Source of the DNA: Anderseniella sp. | GTDB lineage: Bacteria > Pseudomonadota > Alphaproteobacteria > Rhizobiales > Aestuariivirgaceae | DNA length: 64,000 nucleotides | NCBI GenBank assembly: GCA_028289645.1 | Contig: JANQOK010000008.1 | Location: 1-64,000, forward strand | Direction of reading: 5' to 3' | Shown here: positions 36,401 to 44,165 of the stretch, piece by piece | How positions within the stretch are numbered: the first letter of the stretch is position 1 | Layout of the letters: every line of letters begins with the position of its first letter | The notes under the pieces: model-generated | Seen by the model: only the letters and a program-made list of their open reading frames with translations | Database searches by the model: none | What the model was told of the DNA's origin: nothing | Program-made: the position numbers and the translations under genes

Positions 36401-36844
36401 GCGGGTCTTGTGCTGGTACGCCAGCGGCCGGGCTCCGCCAAGGGGGTCATCTTCGCGACCATTGAGGATGAGACCGGCGTGGCCAATATCATTGTGTGGC
36501 CGAAGGCGTTTGAAAAATACCGCACGGTTATTCTGGGCAGCAGGTGCATCAGCGTACGTGGCAGATTGCAGAGCGAAGATGGCGTCATTCATGTGGTCGC
36601 ACACCATATGGAGGATCTGACGCCTCTGCTGGCAGAGATCTCCACCCTGGCAGACGATATGGGCGGACTTGCCAATGCCGATGAGGTGCGCAATCCGCAG
36701 GACAGCATTCGCAACAAGATCAAGCGGCCAAGGCGCCTGGCAAACTTTGTCCAGAACGCAGCCGGGACCGACACCGAACATCAGCAGATGATGCAAGCGA
36801 AAACCACCCGCCAGGCTCTTCCAAAGGGCCGGAATTTTCATTAG
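33494..36844 (+). CDS. dnaE2: Error-prone DNA polymerase DnaE2
   Basis: 1116 residues, normal for DnaE2. It has an N-terminal PHP domain ([23 protein letters not shown]), the C-family polymerase core with the PDIDVDF triad ([23 protein letters not shown]), [47 protein letters not shown], and an OB-fold near the end ([29 protein letters not shown]). It performs mutagenic lesion bypass during SOS with ImuA/ImuB. The three genes overlap, forming the standard alphaproteobacterial cassette. DnaE (replicative) is excluded by gene context and the [10 protein letters not shown]-type start of DnaE2. Confidence 0.96.
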   Translation: [1116 protein letters not shown]

Positions 36845-37003
36845 GCGGGAGCAAACGCACCATGATCCTGATTACGAGACAGCACGTAGACGAGTGAAGA
36901 TTTTGATTTTTCCGAGAACAGGATTATATGATTTCAGAGAAGCGAAGCATTTTTTGATCATCTCCGACGGTCGGCAAGATGAATAAAGAAAGACCCCGAC
37001 ACC

Positions 37004-37672
37004 ATGAGCGAAACACTTGAAAAGCCAGCCACTGGTTCCAGCGACGCAAAGCCTGTGTTTTCTCAAGACCCGCACAAGAAGAGTGAACCGCGGGAAAAAG
37101 TGCTCGAGGTCGCCATCGGGCGCGAAGTCCGCTCCATCCGCCGCCAGCACAACATCACCGTTGCCGATCTTGCCAAGACCACGGGCCTGTCCATCGGCAT
37201 GCTGTCGAAAATCGAAAACGGGGTAACCTCACCCTCGCTCACCACGCTGCAGGCTCTGTCCAATGCCCTGAGCATTCCGTTGACGACATTCTTCCGCGGA
37301 TTTGAGGAACAGCGCGAAGCGGTGCACGTCAAGGCCGGCACCGGCGACGAAGCCGACCGGCGCGGCACCCGGGCCGGCCATCAGTACAACCTGCTTGGCC
37401 ATATCGGCTCCAACGCTTCAGGCGTCATCGTCGAACCCTACCTGATCACCCTGACCGAAGAATCCGACACATTTCCCGACTTCCAGCACGATGGCATGGA
37501 GTTCATCTACATGCTGGAAGGCGAAGTCGAATACCGGCACGGCGACAAGACCTTCATCCTGCAGCCCGGCGACAGCTTCTTCTTCGATGCCGATGCACCG
37601 CACGGGCCGAAGACCCACATCAAGCTGCCGGCGCGCTACCTGTCGATCATCTCCTATCCGCAGAACTCATAA
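37004..37672 (+). CDS. XRE-family regulator with C-terminal cupin
   Basis: 222 residues. An HTH_3 domain occupies ~35-95 (IGREVRSIRRQHNITVADLAKTTGLSIGMLSKIENGVTSPSLTTLQALSNAL), and a cupin lies at ~150-215 (GMEFIYMLEGEVEYRHGDKTFILQPGDSFFFDADAPHG). This PuuR-like architecture senses a small metabolite, often an amine or an amino acid derivative, through the cupin. The plus-strand gene precedes the ammonium transporter and cluster A, and those are its likely targets. The ribosome site is weak. It is 160 bases after dnaE2. Confidence 0.88.
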   Translation: MSETLEKPATGSSDAKPVFSQDPHKKSEPREKVLEVAIGREVRSIRRQHNITVADLAKTTGLSIGMLSKIENGVTSPSLTTLQALSNALSIPLTTFFRGFEEQREAVHVKAGTGDEADRRGTRAGHQYNLLGHIGSNASGVIVEPYLITLTEESDTFPDFQHDGMEFIYMLEGEVEYRHGDKTFILQPGDSFFFDADAPHGPKTHIKLPARYLSIISYPQNS

Positions 37673-37839
37673 AAGCCTCCCGAGCCTGCTGCCGGCAAAT
37701 GGCTGCATACGACAAGTTCCGAAGCCGGGTCTGTGATTCCTCTCCGGTTCAATAAAATTCTCCGTGAACGGTGTCCGTAGAGCCGGTCGCCACCATTCCA
37801 ACCGATCATAAAGCATCGAATTATCGCATGCCGGTTGAT

Positions 37840-37867
37840 CGTCAGCCGCTAAAAACTGCGGCTGACG
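37840..37867. promoter_or_regulatory. 10-bp palindrome upstream of the ammonium transporter
   Basis: CGTCAGCCGC (37840-37849) and GCGGCTGACG (37858-37867) are perfect complements with an 8-base A-rich loop. It lies in the 374-base gap between the XRE-cupin gene and amt, with no U-run after it. It may be an operator for the XRE-cupin regulator or end the regulator's mRNA. Nothing else recognisable is in the gap. Confidence 0.5.
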
Positions 37868-38046
37868 CGCAATCCTGCAAGCTCAATTTTCTTCCACAAT
37901 TACGCCAATGCCAGTGGTGCGGCATATTGACAGAGCCCCGGTTTTGCACGAACCTTAACGTTCAACTTTTTTTACTAGCAGGCATATTTTGCCCAAAACA
38001 AACCAACTGAATGCCTAGAGGGGCATCTTGAGAGGGAGGCAGAGAA

Positions 38047-39405
38047 ATGGGGAGTAATATCGACGCACTTACCACCGTTTTCACCGAGTTTTATTACTGG
38101 GTGACGGTGGTGATGATGTTTTTGATCCATGTTGGATTCTGTATGTATGAGGTGGGCGCCAGCCGCCGCCGCAACCACATGCACACGCTTATGAAGAACA
38201 CGATGCTGATCCCGCTGGTCACCATCACATTCTTCTTCTTCGGCTGGTGGATTTACTGGGCGTTTCCAAACGGTCCCGGCTTCATTGGCGGCCTGGAAGA
38301 CGGATCGGCCAACGCGGCATGGTCCCCGACCATGGCCACGAACCTGAGCGACCGCATCACCGGCGTGTTCTGGGCGGCATTCCTGCTGTTCTCCTGGACC
38401 GCGGCATCGATTGTGTCCGGTTCGGTCATCGAGCGTATCCGCTCAACCGCGTTCTGGATCCATGCCGTGCTGATCGGTTCGGTGTTCTGGATCATCGACG
38501 CAGCGTGGGGCTGGCACTATGCCGGCTGGATGGTCAAGGTGCTCGGCTATCATGATGCCTATGCATCCGGTGTGATCCATGCCATTGCCGGCGGTTACGC
38601 GCTGGGCGTGCTGGTGGTCCTCGGGCCACGCCTCGGCAAGTTTGCCGCCGACGGCACGCCGCGGGATATCCCGCCGCACAATCCGTGGCTGGTCACTATC
38701 GGCCTGTTCCTGATCTACACGGGCTTCTGGGGATTTTACGCCGCGTGCAACGTGCCGATCATCTCGCCTGAGGTCATTGACGGCCAGATCACCGGTGTGA
38801 CGTGGACAGCCACCAATATCTATCTTGGCCCGACCACACTGGGTGCCATCACCTTCAACTTCCTGATGTCACTTTCGGGCGGACTGCTGGTGGCTTACAT
38901 CGTGTCCAAGGGCGATGCCTTCTGGACATATTCAGGCGGCCTTGCGGGAATCATCACCGCATCTGCCGGCAACGATCTGTACCATCCGATACAGGCCATG
39001 TTCATCGCCGGCTTCGGTGCCTATTGCGCCTACAAGCTGCACTACTGGGTCGAGCGCAAGTTCAAGATCGACGATGCCGTTGGTGCTGTCGCGGTGCACG
39101 GCTATGCCGGTTTCATCGGCGTGTGCATTGCCGGCTTCATGCTCTGGGGCCAGCCATCGTCACCATATGAAGGCTATGCGGCCATCAACCCGCTTGGCCA
39201 GTTCTTGGGTGCGGTGATCATGTTCGGCGTGCTTGGCTTCGTGCCGGCGTTCATCGTCTCGAAGATCATGGCTGCAAGAGGTATGCTGCGCATTCCTGCG
39301 AAAGCTGAACTGCAGGGTCTTGATCATCACAGCGAGCTTGCCTATCAGGCGGCCATCGACGATGTCCGCGAAGCAGAACGCGAACTCGCTGCAGCTCAGA
39401 AATAA
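38047..39405 (+). CDS. amt: Amt-type ammonium transporter
   Basis: 452 residues with about eleven membrane segments. Typical Amt elements are IDAAWGWHYAGWMVKVLGYHDAYASGVIHAIAGGYALGVLVVLGPRLGKF, with the His of the pore (twin-His) in VIHAIAGG, and VAVHGYAGFIGVCIAGF for the second. It imports ammonium and often methylammonium, which would suit cluster A next to it. GAGGGAGG lies ahead of the ATG. A C-terminal tail of ~30 charged residues ends the protein. I use amt as a family-level name. Confidence 0.93.
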   Translation: MGSNIDALTTVFTEFYYWVTVVMMFLIHVGFCMYEVGASRRRNHMHTLMKNTMLIPLVTITFFFFGWWIYWAFPNGPGFIGGLEDGSANAAWSPTMATNLSDRITGVFWAAFLLFSWTAASIVSGSVIERIRSTAFWIHAVLIGSVFWIIDAAWGWHYAGWMVKVLGYHDAYASGVIHAIAGGYALGVLVVLGPRLGKFAADGTPRDIPPHNPWLVTIGLFLIYTGFWGFYAACNVPIISPEVIDGQITGVTWTATNIYLGPTTLGAITFNFLMSLSGGLLVAYIVSKGDAFWTYSGGLAGIITASAGNDLYHPIQAMFIAGFGAYCAYKLHYWVERKFKIDDAVGAVAVHGYAGFIGVCIAGFMLWGQPSSPYEGYAAINPLGQFLGAVIMFGVLGFVPAFIVSKIMAARGMLRIPAKAELQGLDHHSELAYQAAIDDVREAERELAAAQK

Positions 39406-39417
39406 GGAGGATAGATC

Positions 39418-39633
39418 ATGTCTACCAATGGTATGGAAAGCTGGGCAGTCGATCTGAAGGATGTCGGTGCCATCTATCCCTTCCAGGGAACCGAAGTCAT
39501 CCTGGTGATCCTGGGAGTTGCATTCTGGATCGCATTCCATGTGATGCAGGCCAAAGTTGAAGCCGGAGAGCTGAAAGACGCCGAACGCGACTTCAACGCG
39601 GAGCACTCGCAAAACAGTATTGATCGATACTAG
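39418..39633 (+). CDS. Small membrane protein paired with Amt
   Basis: 71 residues with one membrane helix (VILVILGVAFWIAFHVMQAKV) and a charged C-terminal half (AGELKDAERDFNAEHSQNSIDRY). It follows amt after 12 bases with AAGGAGG, so the pair is translated together. I do not recognise the family. A subunit, anchor or regulator of the transporter is inferred from position only. It is followed directly by a strong terminator, so amt and this gene form a two-gene operon separate from cluster A. Confidence 0.75.
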   Translation: MSTNGMESWAVDLKDVGAIYPFQGTEVILVILGVAFWIAFHVMQAKVEAGELKDAERDFNAEHSQNSIDRY

Positions 39634-39650
39634 ATCAATTCGCTAAAGCA

Positions 39651-39686
39651 AGGGCGGATGTGAACAGCATCCGCCCTTTTGTTTTG
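39651..39686 (+). terminator. Rho-independent terminator of the amt operon
   Basis: AGGGCGGATG (39651-39660), loop TGAACAG, CATCCGCCCT (39668-39677), then TTTTGTTTT. The 10-bp stem is perfect and the U-rich tail is clear. It sits 17 bases after the small membrane protein's stop. Confidence 0.93.
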
Positions 39687-39730
39687 CCTGTAGAGAAAAA
39701 AACATTCCTGTGAGTTGAAAACGTTTATTG

Positions 39731-39765
39731 TTGGTGATAGCGTTTTTTCCAATCACAATCACCAA
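39731..39765. promoter_or_regulatory. Inverted repeat in the cluster A promoter region
   Basis: TTGGTGAT (39731-39738) and ATCACCAA (39758-39765) are perfect complements 19 bases apart, ending 17 bases before the first cluster A start. ACCAAATTGG adjoins at the 3' side. The spacing between half-site centres is 27 bases, about two and a half helical turns. It may be an operator; the XRE-cupin protein is a candidate binder. Confidence 0.45.
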
Positions 39766-39782
39766 ATTGGACACAAGAAGAC

Positions 39783-40679
39783 ATGTGCGGGATCGTCGGA
39801 CTATTCCTCAAGGACAAATCGCTGGAACCCAAGCTGGGGTCGATGCTGACAGACATGCTGATCACCATGACCGACCGGGGGCCCGACAGCGCGGGCATCG
39901 CCATTTACGGCCGGGATGAGGACAGCAATACCAAGCTGACCATCCAGTCGAGCAATCCGGATGAGGATTTTGACGGACTCGAAAAACTGCTGTCCGATGC
40001 CGCCAACAGCAAGGTTTCCATGCAGATCAAGGACACCCACGCGGTTCTTGAAGTATCGGACGAGCATGCGGACAAAGTCCGGCAGGCGTTGGCTGACCTG
40101 CGTCCGGGCATTCGCGTCATGAGCGTCGGTGACATCATCGAAATCTACAAGGAAGTGGGCCTGCCCAAGGATGTCGCCGAACGGTTTGAGCTGGCTGAAA
40201 TGAGTGGCAGCCATGGCATCGGCCATACCCGGATGGCGACTGAATCGGCGGTCACCACCCTCGGCGCGCATCCGTTTTCCACCGGATCCGACCAGTGTCT
40301 TGTGCACAATGGCTCGCTTTCAAATCACAACAGCCTGCGGCGCAAACTGAAGCGTGACGGCATCGCGTTTGAGACGGACAATGATTCAGAAGTGGCTGCC
40401 GCCTACCTGACCCACAAAATGAAGCATGGCAGCAATCTCGGCGAGGCGCTGGAATCCAGCCTTGATGACCTCGACGGGTTCTTCACCTTTGTTGTCGGCA
40501 CCAAGGACGGCTTTGGTGTTGTACGGGATCCGATTGCCTGCAAACCTGCAGTCATGGCGGAAACGGATCAGTACGTGGCTTTCGGGTCGGAATACCGCGC
40601 ACTGGTCAACCTGCCCGGTATCGAACAGGCCCGTGTGTGGGAACCTGAACCTGCAACCGTCTATTTCTGGGAGCACTGA
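39783..40679 (+). CDS. mgsA: Class II glutamine amidotransferase subunit of N-methylglutamate-synthase-like complex (MgsA/GlxB type)
   Basis: 298 residues starting MCGIVGLF, with Cys2 as the Ntn nucleophile once Met1 is removed. Other elements are DRGPDSAGIAIYG, GHTRMATESAVTTLGAHPF and LVHNGSLSNHNSLRRKL of the GltB/PurF amidotransferase fold. This is only the glutaminase third of a glutamate synthase; the other two parts are the next two genes, as in NMG synthase MgsABC and GlxBCD. It releases ammonia or methylamine from the gamma-amide of glutamine or gamma-glutamylmethylamide. AAGAAG precedes the start. The mgs name rests on gene order and lengths; glxBCD-glnT is the alternative. Confidence 0.85.
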   Translation: MCGIVGLFLKDKSLEPKLGSMLTDMLITMTDRGPDSAGIAIYGRDEDSNTKLTIQSSNPDEDFDGLEKLLSDAANSKVSMQIKDTHAVLEVSDEHADKVRQALADLRPGIRVMSVGDIIEIYKEVGLPKDVAERFELAEMSGSHGIGHTRMATESAVTTLGAHPFSTGSDQCLVHNGSLSNHNSLRRKLKRDGIAFETDNDSEVAAAYLTHKMKHGSNLGEALESSLDDLDGFFTFVVGTKDGFGVVRDPIACKPAVMAETDQYVAFGSEYRALVNLPGIEQARVWEPEPATVYFWEH

Positions 40680-40683
40680 GCCC

Positions 40684-41367
40684 ATGCAAACCATCGACAT
40701 GGCCTCCACCGCACTTCGCGAGGTCAATTCCACACTGCAGGCCCAGAAAGCCGACACCAACCAGAAGGCATGGGAAATAATAAATCCCAAGGGCAGCCAC
40801 GCAGTTGCTGTCGGCCTCGACGGTCCGATAGAAGTCACCGTGCGCGGCTCAACCGGCTATTACTGCGCCGGCATGAACAAGCAGGCCCATATCCATATCG
40901 TCGGATCTGCCGGACCCGGCGTTGCCGAAAACATGATGTCTGGCACCGTGATCATCGACGGCGACGCAAGCCAGTATGCCGGCGCCACAGGTCACGGCGG
41001 CCTGCTGGTGATCAAGGGCAATGCCTCGTCACGCTGTGGCATCTCGATGAAGGGCATAGACATTGTCGTACATGGCAATATTGGCCATATGAGCGCCTTC
41101 ATGGCCCAATCCGGCAACCTGGTGGTGCTTGGCGATGCCGGCGATGCGCTGGGCGATTCCCTGTATGAGGCGCGGCTGTTTGTCCGTGGCACAGTCAAGA
41201 GCCTGGGCGCCGACTGCATCGAAAAGGACATGCGGCCGGAACACCTGGACATTCTGAAGGACCTGCTGGAGCGCGCCGGCGCGGACGCCAAACCGGAAGA
41301 GTTCAAACGCTATGGCTCGGCCCGCAAACTGTATAACTTCGATGTCGACAACGCGTCCGCGTATTAG
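40684..41367 (+). CDS. mgsB: GXGXG beta-helix subunit (MgsB/GlxC type)
   Basis: 227 residues with the glutamate-synthase alpha-subunit C-terminal beta-helix: YYCAGMNKQAHIHIVGSAGPGVAENMMSGTVIIDG, GHGGLLVIKGNASSRCG, GNIGHMSAFMAQSGNLVVLGDAGDALGDSLYEA, with repeated Gly at strand turns. In glutamate synthase this domain holds the two catalytic halves together; here it is a separate chain. The ATG at 40684 follows the amidotransferase stop by four bases, with GGGAG upstream. The frame extends back without support. Confidence 0.85.
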   Translation: MQTIDMASTALREVNSTLQAQKADTNQKAWEIINPKGSHAVAVGLDGPIEVTVRGSTGYYCAGMNKQAHIHIVGSAGPGVAENMMSGTVIIDGDASQYAGATGHGGLLVIKGNASSRCGISMKGIDIVVHGNIGHMSAFMAQSGNLVVLGDAGDALGDSLYEARLFVRGTVKSLGADCIEKDMRPEHLDILKDLLERAGADAKPEEFKRYGSARKLYNFDVDNASAY

Positions 41368-41381
41368 AGCGAGATGAGGCA

Positions 41382-42731
41382 ATGAACAAGATGACCAAAG
41401 ATGTGTCGGGCGTTCCGCGCACAGTGCCACAAAAGCCGGCCACCTTCACCGATCCCGTAAACGCTGAAATCCGCCGCGCGGCCGCGACCGGCATCTACGA
41501 CATCCGCGGTGGCGGCGCGAAGCGCAAGGTCCCCCACTTCGACGACCTGCTGTTTCTCGGCGCCTCGATTTCCCGCTATCCGCTGGAAGGCTATCGGGAG
41601 AAATGTGAAACCAAGGTGGTGCTCGGCACCCGGTTTGCGAAAAAGCCGATCGAGCTCGACATCCCGATCACCATTGCCGGGATGAGCTTCGGTTCGCTGT
41701 CCGGACCGGCCAAGGAGGCCCTGGGACGTGGCGCAAGTGCCGCCGGCACTTCAACCACCACCGGCGACGGCGGCATGACGGAAGAAGAACGCGGCCATTC
41801 CGACAAGCTGGTGTATCAGTACCTGCCATCGCGCTACGGCATGAACCCTGACGATCTCAGACGCTGCGACGCAATCGAGGTTGTGGTTGGCCAGGGTGCA
41901 AAGCCTGGCGGCGGCGGCATGCTGCTCGGCCAGAAAATCTCCGACCGGGTAGCCGAAATGCGCAACCTGCCCAAGGGCATTGACCAGCGTTCGGCGTGCC
42001 GGCATCCGGACTGGACAGGGCCGGATGACCTGGAAATCAAGATCCTGGAATTGCGCGAGATCACCGGTTGGGAAAAGCCGATCTACATCAAGGTCGGCGG
42101 TGCGCGCCCCTACTTCGACACCACGCTGGCGGTCAAGGCCGGCGCGGATGTTGTCGTGCTTGACGGCATGCAGGGCGGCACGGCGGCGACCCAGGATGTG
42201 TTCATCGAACATGTCGGCCAGCCGACGCTGGCCTGTATCCGACCGGCGGTTCAGGCGCTGCAGGACCTTGGCATGCACCGCGAGGTACAGCTGGTCGTGT
42301 CAGGCGGCATCCGGTCCGGCGCCGATGTTGCAAAGGTTCTCGCACTGGGTGCCGACGCGGTCTCGATAGGCACGGCGGCCATGGTCGCGCTGGGAGACAA
42401 TGACCCGCGCTGGGAAGCCGAGTACAATGAGTTGGGAACCACCGCTGGCGCCTATGACGACTGGCATGAAGGCCAGGATCCGGCCGGCATCACCACCCAG
42501 GACCCAAACCTGATGTCCCGCCTCGACCCGATCGCGGGCGGGCGCAGGCTGTCGAACTATCTCAAGGTCATGACACTGGAAGCACAAACCATCGCGCGGG
42601 CATGTGGCAAGAACCATGTACACAACCTGGAGCCGGAAGACCTGTGTGCGCTGACGGTGGAAGCGTCGGCCATGTCCGGCGTACCGCTTGCCGGAACAAG
42701 CTGGGTTCCCGGGCGCGAAGGAAATTACTAA
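41382..42731 (+). CDS. mgsC: FMN-dependent glutamate-synthase-like catalytic subunit lacking Fe-S cysteines (MgsC/GlxD type)
   Basis: 449 residues matching the FMN-binding barrel of glutamate synthase: ITIAGMSFGSLSGPAKEALGRGAS, GGMTEEERGHSDKLVYQYLPSRYG, VGQGAKPGGGGMLLGQKIS, VVLDGMQGGTAATQDVF, VVSGGIRSGADVAKVLALGADAV. Where cluster B (and GltB) has a cysteine motif, residues 357-373 here read AYDDWHEGQDPAGITTQ with no cysteine, so no [3Fe-4S] cluster can form there. In NMG synthase this subunit transfers methylamine onto glutamate or 2-oxoglutarate. GAGG precedes the ATG. Confidence 0.85.
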   Translation: MNKMTKDVSGVPRTVPQKPATFTDPVNAEIRRAAATGIYDIRGGGAKRKVPHFDDLLFLGASISRYPLEGYREKCETKVVLGTRFAKKPIELDIPITIAGMSFGSLSGPAKEALGRGASAAGTSTTTGDGGMTEEERGHSDKLVYQYLPSRYGMNPDDLRRCDAIEVVVGQGAKPGGGGMLLGQKISDRVAEMRNLPKGIDQRSACRHPDWTGPDDLEIKILELREITGWEKPIYIKVGGARPYFDTTLAVKAGADVVVLDGMQGGTAATQDVFIEHVGQPTLACIRPAVQALQDLGMHREVQLVVSGGIRSGADVAKVLALGADAVSIGTAAMVALGDNDPRWEAEYNELGTTAGAYDDWHEGQDPAGITTQDPNLMSRLDPIAGGRRLSNYLKVMTLEAQTIARACGKNHVHNLEPEDLCALTVEASAMSGVPLAGTSWVPGREGNY

Positions 42732-42779
42732 AAGCAAACAACGACAGAAAACACGAAAAGTCTGGGAGGAAACAAGTCC

Positions 42780-44087
42780 ATGGCAACCGATCTGGCCCAA
42801 TTCGCCAAGGAAAACGGCGTCAAGTATTTCATGATCTCGTTCACCGACCTGTTCGGCGGGCAGCGGGCAAAGCTGGTTCCGGCACAGGCCATTGCCGAGA
42901 TGCAGACGGAGGGCGCCGGGTTTGCCGGTTTCGCCACCTGGCTCGACATGACCCCTGCCCACCCGGACATGCTGGCAGTGCCGGACCCAGACTCGGTCAT
43001 CCAATTGCCATGGAAGAAGGACGTCGCATGGGTGGCCGGCAACTGTGTCATGGAAGACGAGTTCGTTGCCCAGGCACCGCGCAATGTGCTCAACCGCCTG
43101 ATCAAGGAAGCGGCCGATGAAGGCATGCGCGTAAAGACCGGTATCGAGGCCGAGTATTTCCTGCTGACGCCGGACGGGTCACAGATTTCCGACGAGTACG
43201 ATACCGCTGAAAAGCCGTGCTACGACCAGCAGGCAGTGATGCGGCGGTATGATGTTGTCGCGGAAATCTGCGACTACATGCTGGAGATGGGCTGGGGTCC
43301 CTACCAGAACGACCATGAGGACGCCAACGGGCAGTTCGAGATGAACTGGGAGTTTGACGATACACTGAACACGGCCGACAAGCACTCGTTCTTCAAGTTC
43401 ATGACAAAGTCGGTTGCGGAGAAACACGGGCTGCGTGCCACGTTCATGCCAAAGCCAATCGAAGGCCTGACCGGAAACGGCTGCCATGCCCACATTTCCG
43501 TCTGGGACAAGGCCGGCAAGGTCAATGTGTTCGCCGATGACAGCATGGAGCTGGGACTATCGGCGAAGGGCCGCAATTTCCTCGGCGGCATCATGAAACA
43601 TGCGTCCGCCCTGGCCGCGATCACCAACCCGACGGTGAATTCCTACAAGCGCATCAATGCGCCGCGCACAACGTCGGGCGCAACTTGGGCACCGAATACG
43701 GTCACATGGACCGGCAACAACCGCACGCACATGGTGCGCGTGCCGGGACCGGGCAGGTTCGAACTGCGCCTGGCGGACGGCGCGGCCAATCCCTATCTGC
43801 TGCAGGCAGTCATCATTGCCGCCGGCCTCGATGGTATCCGTACCGAAGCGGACCCCGGCAAGCGCTATGACATCGACATGTATGCGGAAGGCCATAAGGT
43901 CAAGGGAGCACCGAAGCTGCCGCTCAACATGCTCGATGCGTTGCGAGCCTTCGACAAGGACAAGGGCTTGAAGGCCGCCCTGGGCGATGAATTCTCCGCC
44001 GCGTACCTGAAAATGAAACATCAGGAGTGGCATTCGTTCACCGCACACTTCTCACAGTGGGAAAAGGACAACACGCTCGACATCTAG
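42780..44087 (+). CDS. gmaS: Type III glutamine-synthetase-like ligase, probable gamma-glutamylmethylamide synthetase
   Basis: 435 residues, the length of GmaS/GlnT, with the GS metal and glutamate motifs: GIEAEYFLL, EDANGQFEMNW, GNGCHAHISVW and PGRFELRLADGAANPYL. GmaS makes gamma-glutamylmethylamide from methylamine, glutamate and ATP, the first step of the N-methylglutamate route. The next steps would be the three preceding mgs-like genes. A GlnT-like ammonia ligase is the alternative, since both belong to the same family; the amt gene upstream does not decide between them. GGGAGGAAACAAGTCC precedes the ATG. N-methylglutamate dehydrogenase genes are not in the window. Confidence 0.82.
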   Translation: MATDLAQFAKENGVKYFMISFTDLFGGQRAKLVPAQAIAEMQTEGAGFAGFATWLDMTPAHPDMLAVPDPDSVIQLPWKKDVAWVAGNCVMEDEFVAQAPRNVLNRLIKEAADEGMRVKTGIEAEYFLLTPDGSQISDEYDTAEKPCYDQQAVMRRYDVVAEICDYMLEMGWGPYQNDHEDANGQFEMNWEFDDTLNTADKHSFFKFMTKSVAEKHGLRATFMPKPIEGLTGNGCHAHISVWDKAGKVNVFADDSMELGLSAKGRNFLGGIMKHASALAAITNPTVNSYKRINAPRTTSGATWAPNTVTWTGNNRTHMVRVPGPGRFELRLADGAANPYLLQAVIIAAGLDGIRTEADPGKRYDIDMYAEGHKVKGAPKLPLNMLDALRAFDKDKGLKAALGDEFSAAYLKMKHQEWHSFTAHFSQWEKDNTLDI

Positions 44088-44165
44088 AACGATTGCCTGC
44101 TGGTCAAAAGGTGTCGAAACTGATTTAATCCAACGGGTTATCAGTTGCTTTAAACGGAGCCTAAC

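Noticed and set aside
37910-37930. Sigma-54-like sequence before amt (TGGTGCG then ATTGA)
   Set aside because: The -12 element is shifted by one base and lacks GC, so spacing and consensus fail.
37771-38010. 79-aa open frame between the XRE-cupin gene and amt
   Set aside because: No ribosome site, no recognisable domain, and it contains the 10-bp palindrome; it is more likely non-coding regulatory DNA.
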